NCBI GenBank assembly: GCA_029582165.1
Contig: CM055884.1
Coordinates: forward strand, 17,626,537-17,690,536
Source of the DNA: Portulaca oleracea
Taxonomy: Eukaryota > Streptophyta > Magnoliopsida > Caryophyllales > Portulacaceae
Reading direction: 5' to 3'
DNA: 64,000 bases
The stretch's first letter is position 1. Every line of letters starts with the position of its first letter. Below, piece by piece: positions 58,352 through 64,000 of the stretch. Below the pieces are notes generated by a model, which saw only the letters and a program-made list of their open reading frames with translations, had not been told where the DNA came from and searched no databases. The position numbers and the translations under genes were made by a program.

Positions 58352-59291
58352 TGAACCGTATGAGGATCGACTCACTTTTGGTTCGTCTTTATCAGACCAT
58401 TCCTGAGCCTTCTAAGGGGCTTCCGAAACATCGGCAAGAATAAACACAATGTGGTGAAGGCTTTCAAAGGCTGGAAATGCGCGTGCCTTCACTCTTTCGA
58501 CCATAACTCCTTCAATACAACCCCGATGGACTTCAAAATTTTGGAGCTTAAAGTACACACCGAGAACTTTCCATCGATATCTTATAGACCTAAAACGAAG
58601 TCCGGATGAAGAAGTTGTGCGCATTTGAAGTCGGTAGAAGAAAACTGTCCAGAGGGACGTCGCGCCTGCGAAATACTGCTGCCCAGATCTGTCGCGCCCG
58701 CGACACTCAGTGTCGCGCCCGCGAGCTCCTCCTGGTCCACTTCCCCTTTCCGCAAGAAAAGCCGTAGCGCCCGCGATGACTGGCGTAGTGCCCACGACGG
58801 CCCTGTTCCGGAACTAAGTTTCACTTTTTTCCCTCTTCCTATAAATACCCTAATGTTATATTTTGAAAGGGACTTTTGGATAGTTTTTGATAGTGAATGT
58901 TTAGGAGTTAGACTCAAGAAAAATCCTCTCAATTGGAGAGTTATAATTTGTGGATTTTCAAACCCTAATCAAAGAAGCTAATCCTTTGGGTGGAAATTGC
59001 TTGGTGATTTCTCTTCCTTGTGAGTGGGTGTTCTACCTCCACTCTTTGTGAGATATCTTGGGTGTTTCAAGATTCTTTTCTTGTGGGTGATCCTTGTGCA
59101 AGTGATTGAACATCTTAGTTCAATTTGGTGAGATTTCTCTCTTTAGAATTGTCCATATTGTTTAATTTCATGTTTATCTCCATTAATCCAAAAACCTAAA
59201 AAATTGGTTTGTAGTGTTTATGAGTTCTATGGGTGGATTTCCATCATCCACATGGTGTGTTTAGACCCTAGCTTCCACGCGTTCCTCTCCA
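58352..59291 (+). repeat. 5' LTR of the compact gypsy element
   Basis: TG...CA ends, TATA box at 58838-58848, motif B dyads at 58659-58798, and a late segment CTATGGGTGGATTTCCATCA ending at the primer site. Confidence 0.92.
58659..58848 (+). promoter_or_regulatory. Motif B dyads plus TATA box
   Basis: GTCGCGCCTGCGA (58659), GTCGCGCCCGCGAC (58691-58704, perfect), GTCGCGCCCGCGAG (58712), GTAGCGCCCGCGAT (58764) and GTAGTGCCCACGAC (58785-58798). The cluster ends 40 bp before CCTATAAATAC (58838-58848). Confidence 0.75.
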
Positions 59292-59293
59292 TT

Positions 59294-59310
59294 TGGTATC
59301 AGAGCTAGAC
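59294..59310 (+). other. Primer binding site (tRNA-Met type)
   Basis: TGGTATCAGAGCTAGAC, two bases after the 5' LTR end CTCTCCA. Confidence 0.9.
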
Positions 59311-59982
59311 ATAGATCTCATAGTTTGTTGGAGATTTCTTGTTTTTGCCCGGAATTGTTCTTGTTGTTGTTTGGTGGTGAATCTTTTGTGTTCTTGGTTT
59401 TGTTGATTGTATGCAAATATTGGTGTTCCCCATTCCCTTTGATATCCAAGAGTGTTGGAACACATTGTGTTATGTTTGTATTTGGTGATTTTGACGCATA
59501 TTGGAGCTTTGAGGTAAAGTTGGTGAATGGTGCCCAGAAGGTGTTCGATGAAATATCAAAGTGAGAAAAACACAAAGAACCCTTAGCCAAACACTATCCA
59601 ACTACAAGAAAACCCCCAAACTCCACAAATTTTCCCCAAACACAATCCGTCACTTCATCCCTTATTGTTGGGTGTTATTGTTGTTCTTGGTTGTTGATTG
59701 AATGGTTGGAAGTAGTATTGGGTTGTGTTGAAATTTATTTGTTGGATTTGTTGAGTTGGTGGTTGTGTTAGTGGTTGTTTTGTTGGTGGGTGTTGTTGGT
59801 GGTGGTTGTGTGCCCATCCGGGTTTGTTCTTCTTGGTGCATTCCCCTTGCCGGTTTCACCCCATTTTTCCTCCACAAAATTAGTCTCGCAAAAACCCCCT
59901 CAAAATTTCCTAGCTATAAAAAAAAACTCAAACCTCCATCCGCTCAAATTGTACACTCCACAAAAAAAACCAAGCTCCACAA
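59311..59982 (+). other. Leader of the compact gypsy element
   Basis: Untranslated leader rich in TTG/GTT repeats (about 59640-59815). Open frames such as 59756-60145 arise from this low complexity. No gene is supported before the ATG at 59983. Confidence 0.6.
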
Positions 59983-61140
59983 ATGGCCTCCATGTCCTAT
60001 GCTTCGGGCAAACATCATGTCCTTTTTTCCCCTAAACCCAAACCCAAACCAACCTTCGAGCAGACTCTTCAACGTATCGAAGAGAAGGTTCGAGAAGTTC
60101 AACGTCGAATGGGTGACTTACTCCGCGCTACCCCTACGCAACTAGAGTCATTGAAAAGGGATCGTGGTATTTCAACTCAGTCTCCTATAACTCACCATAG
60201 TGGTTATTCGAGGTATTTTGATGATTATCGACATGGTGATTCTCAACGTAGGAGAATGGAGGAGAAGGTTACTTCATAGCCTTCTAGGAAGGGAAGTGCT
60301 CACTCTTGGAGAACGACTTCATCCAAAGGAAGTCGAACTTCCAAGCTACCCAAACCATCTTCCCGAGCTCATAAGGAAAGTGTGGAATATCTTCGGAAGC
60401 TCAAGGGTAGAAAATGCTTCACGTGTCGGGTTTATGGCCATTACCAAGCCCAATGCCCTACGAAGATGGTTGAAAGCTCCAAAGCTAGTGAGCTAGCCAC
60501 ACTGGAGGCTCTAAAGACTAATGTTGAGGTTCGCGCGCAAGAAGGGGAGAGTTCGACTCCTAGGCGATCCTTTATCTTGACCAAGGATTCCCGGGATAAC
60601 TCTCAACGGGAGAATATCTTCCAAACTCGATTCACCATCGGCGAGAAGGCAGCCAAGGTCATAATCGACGGTGGGAGTTGCACCAACTTAGCCTCTACCT
60701 ACATGGTTGAGAAACTCCAATTGCCGGTCTCGGCTCATCCTCAACCGTATAGCTTGCAAGGGCTAAAAGATGGCGGCGACTTCGAGGTAACCCAACAAGT
60801 CTTGGTTTCTTTCTCCGCTTGGTCTTATGAGGATGGTGTTCTTTGTGATGTTGTTCCAATGGATGCTTGTCATTTACTACTTGGTAGACCTTAACAATTT
60901 GAGCGGTATGCTATCTACGACGGCCGGAAGAACACCTACACCTTCTCAATGGGAGTAAGGAAAATCAAACTCATTCCTTTACCCCCTTTCGAAACCAATA
61001 TACCACAAGCCGGGATGGGAAGTGAGAAGAGAAACCTCCAAAAGAGTAAAACACGGATGAGAGTGCTTCGAGCAAAGGAAAGCCACATCGGGCTTTGCTT
61101 TTGTGAAAAGGCGACCTTAGTGAGGTTGAGCGAACCTTAG
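59983..61140 (+). pseudogene. Mini gag-protease: zinc knuckle and retropepsin only
   Basis: One frame from ATG 59983 to 61140 has just two stops (TAG 60277, TAA 60892). Order: a basic coiled-coil start (TFEQTLQRIEEKVREVQRRMG), a Ser/Lys-rich linker, a CCHC knuckle CFTCRVYGHYQAQC (about 60415), then a gypsy-type protease with IIDGGSCTNLAS, PQPYSLQGLKDGG, VLCDVVPMDACHLLLGRP. The TAA falls exactly where relatives have the Trp of GRPWQF, and the frame goes on with QFERYAIYDGRKNTYTF. The capsid (retrotransposon gag) domain between coiled coil and knuckle is missing, and no RT or integrase follows. It was a NC-PR polyprotein derivative. Confidence 0.85.
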
Positions 61141-61597
61141 CTCCACAAAAGTTTCAAACCTCCCTCCTTTGTCCCTTACCCTTACCTACAACTCCTACCG
61201 AGATCCGTATAGAGTGTCCACGTGTTGAGCCATGCTCAATCACTCCCGAGCCTCGCCATGGAGTTGAGTTGCATGAGGACACGTCCTTGACCAATCCCCC
61301 GAGCTTTATTATTTCCACATCGAGATTGAACGAGGAAAAGGTTGTTTCCATTAGCCTTGACACCGAACTCTCATGTGACGAATTCCTTGTTGCTTTCAAC
61401 AAATTGATGGGTGCTAGACGTGTTCGTGTTCTTCGTGATGTTGACTTGGCCTCTCCTTTCCGCCGGAATTGCTACATTTTTTAGATGGACGGGTTGATGA
61501 GCGTCACTCTACTTCGGTTGTTGGAGTACATACTTTTGGGTTTGCATGGGTATGCAATTAATTTTCAACCCCCAAGAGTTGAGGACAACTATTTTCG
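61141..61597 (+). other. Post-protease remnant of the compact gypsy element
   Basis: A short frame at 61269-61484 (SFIISTSRLNEEKVVSISLD...SPFRRNCYIF) and nearby sequence probably derive from spacer and 3' end of pol (PPRVEDNYFRRREYEP before the polypurine tract). No RT, RNase H or integrase motif is visible. Confidence 0.5.
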
Positions 61598-61609
61598 AAG
61601 AAGGGAGTA
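61598..61609 (+). other. Polypurine tract
   Basis: AAGAAGGGAGTA directly before the 3' LTR start TGAACCG. Confidence 0.85.
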
Positions 61610-62558
61610 TGAACCGTATGGGGATCGGTTCACTTTTGGTTCGTCTCTATCGGACCATTCCCGATCCTTCTAAGGGGCTTTAGAAACATCGGCAAGAATA
61701 AACATAAGGTGGTGAAGGCGTTCAGAGGCTGGAAATGCGCGGCAGCGCGTGCCTTCACTCTTTCAATCATAATTCCTTCAATACAACTCCGATGAACTTT
61801 AAATTTTAGGAGCTTAAAGTACACATCGAGATCTTTTCATCGATATCTTATAGGCCTAAAACAGAGTCCGGATGAAGAAGTTATGCGCGTTTGAAGTCGG
61901 CAGAAGAAAACTATCTAGAAGGACGTCGCGCCCACGACTCCTAGGGTCGCGCCCGCAACATACTGCTACCCAGATCTGCCACCCCCGTGAGGCCCTGTGT
62001 CGTGCCCGTGACCTCCTCCTGGTCCACTTCCCCCTTCCGCAAGAAAAGCCATAGCGCCCGCGACGACAGTGTTCCGGAACTAAGTTTCACTTTTTTCCCC
62101 CATTCTATAAATACCCTAATGTTATATTTTGAAAGGGACTTTTGGATAGTTTTTGACGATGAATGTTTAGGAGTTAAACTCAAGAAAAATCCTCTCAATT
62201 GGAGAGTTGTAATTTGTGGGTTTTCAAACCCTAATCAAAGAAGCTAATCTTTTGGGTGGAAATTGTTTGGTGATTTCTCTTCCTTGTGAGTGGGTGTTCT
62301 ACCTCCACTATTTGTTAGATTTCTTGGGTGTTTCAAGATTCTTTGCTTGTGGGTGATCCTCGTGCAAGTGATTGAACATCTTAGTTCAATTTGGTGAGAT
62401 TTCTCTCTTTAGAATTGTCCATATCTTTTAATTTCATGTTTATCTCCATTAATCCAAAAACCCTAAAAATTGGTTTGTAGTGTTTGTGAGTTCTATGGGT
62501 GGATTTCCATCATCCACATGGTGTGTTTAGACCCTAGGCTTCCGTGCGTTCCTCTCCA
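61610..62558 (+). repeat. 3' LTR of the compact gypsy element
   Basis: Collinear with 58352-59291; contains TATA at 62105-62114 and motif B dyads at 61925-62066 (GTCGCGCCCACGAC, GTCGCGCCCGCAAC and weaker ones). Differences from the left LTR are concentrated in CG dinucleotides of the dyads. Confidence 0.92.
61925..62114 (+). promoter_or_regulatory. Motif B dyads plus TATA box (3' LTR)
   Basis: The cluster ends about 40 bp before CTATAAATAC. One dyad of the 5' LTR is absent here, and others show C-to-T or G-to-A changes. Confidence 0.7.
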
Positions 62559-62563
62559 CAAAC

Positions 62564-63118
62564 TTTTGTTGTGCGGTAATTCCTCAAAAATTCAGCATGA
62601 TTCCCTTGTTGGTGAAAAAATCATCCCCTTGAAAGATGTAGACTTGGTTCGTAGAAATATGCTCATGAGTTATGCCTTTTGGGTAAACAGGTTGGCATTG
62701 TGAAGAAGGAGCACATCAAGATACATGGTTTTTTAGTATTGGCAAGCATAGCCCTCTACTGTATCATGCTTTTGTGTTGGTGTGGTCAATTAGGGCTATA
62801 AGTGAAATCGAAATCAATGTTTATGAAGCGGTCGGAAGTGCAACCCCATTTTTGTTTTAGCATATGTGAGTGTTCTGTGTCTGCGTGTTGTGTAGTGTTT
62901 CACTTGTCGTATGATGCATAACAACACATGGAATATGAGACAGAGGTTGCCATCTTTGACACTAATCGTTGCTATTGTGATATATTGATGACAAGTTCGC
63001 GTAAATTCAGTAGATTTTATATTTTTTAATGTAAAAATCAGAATGTGTGTATATGGCGAAAGCATATGATGCAATTCATCAAACCAAATCGTGAAAGAGA
63101 TATAGGCCAAATATTTAC
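62564..63118 (-). other. Intron-like or intergenic sequence
   Basis: AT-rich; begins with a second copy of TTTTGTTGTGCGGTAATTC also found at 58321-58339, just outside the other end of the compact element. No gene recognised. Confidence 0.4.
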
Positions 63119-63189
63119 CCTTTTCTGAGCTCCTCCGATGACTTCGTGAAGTTGAGGATGTCGTCCACCACCTGAAACAGCAACCCCAA
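63119..63189 (-). CDS. Exon of a polyprenyl (solanesyl-type) diphosphate synthase, partial
   Basis: The minus strand encodes LGLLFQVVDDILNFTKSSEELRKG and then AAAAGG|GTAAAT, a donor at 63118/63117. It matches the second Asp-rich region of trans-polyprenyl synthases (LGLSFQVVDDILDFTQS.EQLGK). The bases TTTCAG before GTGGTGG encode FQ but could also be an acceptor, giving an exon of 63119-63171. These enzymes extend prenyl diphosphates for ubiquinone or plastoquinone side chains, with the Asp-rich motif binding Mg2+. Here DDxxD reads DDILN, so the last Asp is Asn. Neighbouring exons are not visible, so it may be one exon of a gene continuing past 64000 or a stray fragment. Confidence 0.6.
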
Positions 63190-64000
63190 ATCAAAGGGAA
63201 AAAAGCAGATCACTTTATAAAATCCCAAATCAAACAAACAGATCCCCAAAATTTCCATCTCAAAATCATGAAACTTGAAACAATCCAGCATCAAAGGAAA
63301 GAAGAACAATTACTAGGGAGAAAATGTAAGTAGGCCAACGCATAGCTTTCATAGTTCAGTAAGAAAATTTATCGAGGAACATAGAAGGCGCATGATGTTT
63401 TTTGAGATAGATCCGCTTGATACATCTCCCATTGCTTCAATTTCAGACACAATTAACACCAAACACATTAAATATTTCATCCTACTCATTAGAAACCATA
63501 AATTCATTAAACAATAGTAAATTAAGATTCAAATTACTGTATATCTTGAATAGAGTTAAGGAGTAACCTCTAGAGGATGCAACATGGACTGAAGTCTAAA
63601 AAGAAGATAGAGGAAGAGAGAAAGGGGAAGCCTCAATTATGATCACATCATCAGTAGTAGCAGCGACAACACATTCTAAAATTGACTACATCTGAATTGA
63701 ACAACAAAGAATTTATGAAGGATAGAGGGAAGAACAAAAAAAGACCCAAGAACAATGAAGGTCTGCAACAAAATTTTCATTCATTAACATACAAGACAAT
63801 CCTCAAGACATAATACTCAGTGAATCACTCCATCGTTGTCCTGAGTTCCAACATTAAAGATTGATGTAATAATATAGATATGGGTACGTTAAAAGAAGGA
63901 TCACTCCATGTCATGGTGAAAAGATTGTGGGGGGTTTTTCAAGGTTGATATAATACTCACTGAATCACTCTATGTCATGCTAGAAACATTGAAACTCGAC
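63190..64000. other. AT-rich sequence at the right edge, intron-like
   Basis: No motif recognised on either strand. A short GTCATG-containing stretch (CACTCCATGTCATG near 63902, CACTCTATGTCATG near 63966) is repeated. It may be the upstream intron of the synthase exon. Confidence 0.4.

Larger units (their letters stand above)
58352..62558 (+). mobile_element. Compact non-autonomous Ty3/gypsy element, 4207 bp
   Basis: LTRs of 940 and 949 bp (TGAACCGTATG...CTCTCCA) flank a 2318-bp body. The target duplication is CAAAC (58347-58351 and 62559-62563). The primer site and polypurine tract are intact. The body encodes only a zinc knuckle and a protease. The LTRs look highly similar, so insertion is fairly recent. 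Confidence 0.93.

Noticed and set aside
59756..60145. 129-codon plus frame with hydrophobic start (VVVLVVVLLVGVVGGG)
   Set aside because: Arises from a GTT-rich low-complexity leader and overlaps the real frame beginning at 59983.

Overview
This window reads as a plant nuclear genome, most likely a repeat-rich eudicot heterochromatic or pericentromeric region. It is AT-rich, has no bacterial gene organisation, contains GT-AG introns, and most of it can be assigned to nested, decayed LTR retrotransposons. Lineages seen are Ty1/copia, Tat/Ogre-like Ty3/gypsy, Athila-like Ty3/gypsy, and two non-autonomous gypsy types. I cannot name the species. No intact cellular gene lies wholly inside the window. 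The host-derived candidates are two broken plant-mobile-domain-type genes on the left and one exon of a polyprenyl (solanesyl-type) diphosphate synthase at the right edge.

Layout, left half. 1-2.1 kb is AT-rich and featureless. At 2.13-2.46 kb an array of near-palindromic motifs repeats about every 77 bp. It precedes a plant mobile domain (PMD)-like gene at 2.57-14.77 kb (+), which is broken by a hAT-like MITE (2714-3461, 8-bp target duplication) and by a complete but decayed copia element (4364-12999, minus strand, duplication GTTTG). A second motif array (15.12-15.29 kb) precedes a second, DUF7745/PMD-like gene relic that is split by a Tat-like element (15629-21862, minus strand). That element keeps gag-protease but has lost RT-RNaseH-INT and part of one LTR. 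A Tat integrase fragment follows at 23.5-24.4 kb.

Middle. 24.6-30.3 kb is an Athila-type non-autonomous element: an LTR with promoter, a long 3' noncoding region with duplicated hairpins, and broken ORF1-like gag. 30.4-35 kb is an Athila-like pol (RT-RNaseH-INT) in pieces, invaded by LTRs of two other families. 35-40 kb is a Tat-type LTR plus an internal region built largely from minisatellites.

Right half. 40.06-54.06 kb is a head-to-tail array of four same-family LTRs and three internal regions carrying an acidic gag-like ORF and no pol. 54.1-55.6 kb is a second Tat gag relic with a truncated copia element inserted beside it (55.7-57.1 kb). 58352-62558 is a compact gypsy element (duplication CAAAC) whose single reading frame encodes only a zinc knuckle and an aspartic protease. 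Next to it are unassigned sequence and the synthase exon.

Main finding. In at least nine LTR promoters from about five unrelated LTR families, a cluster of short GC-rich inverted repeats (stem 6-9, spacer 1-4) sits about 25-85 bp upstream of the TATA box. The motif differs between families, but within a family the two arms often change together, so the dyad is kept. In some families the cluster is present in one LTR copy and replaced or absent in another, as if it were an exchangeable U3 cassette. Coordinates and proposed tests are given below.
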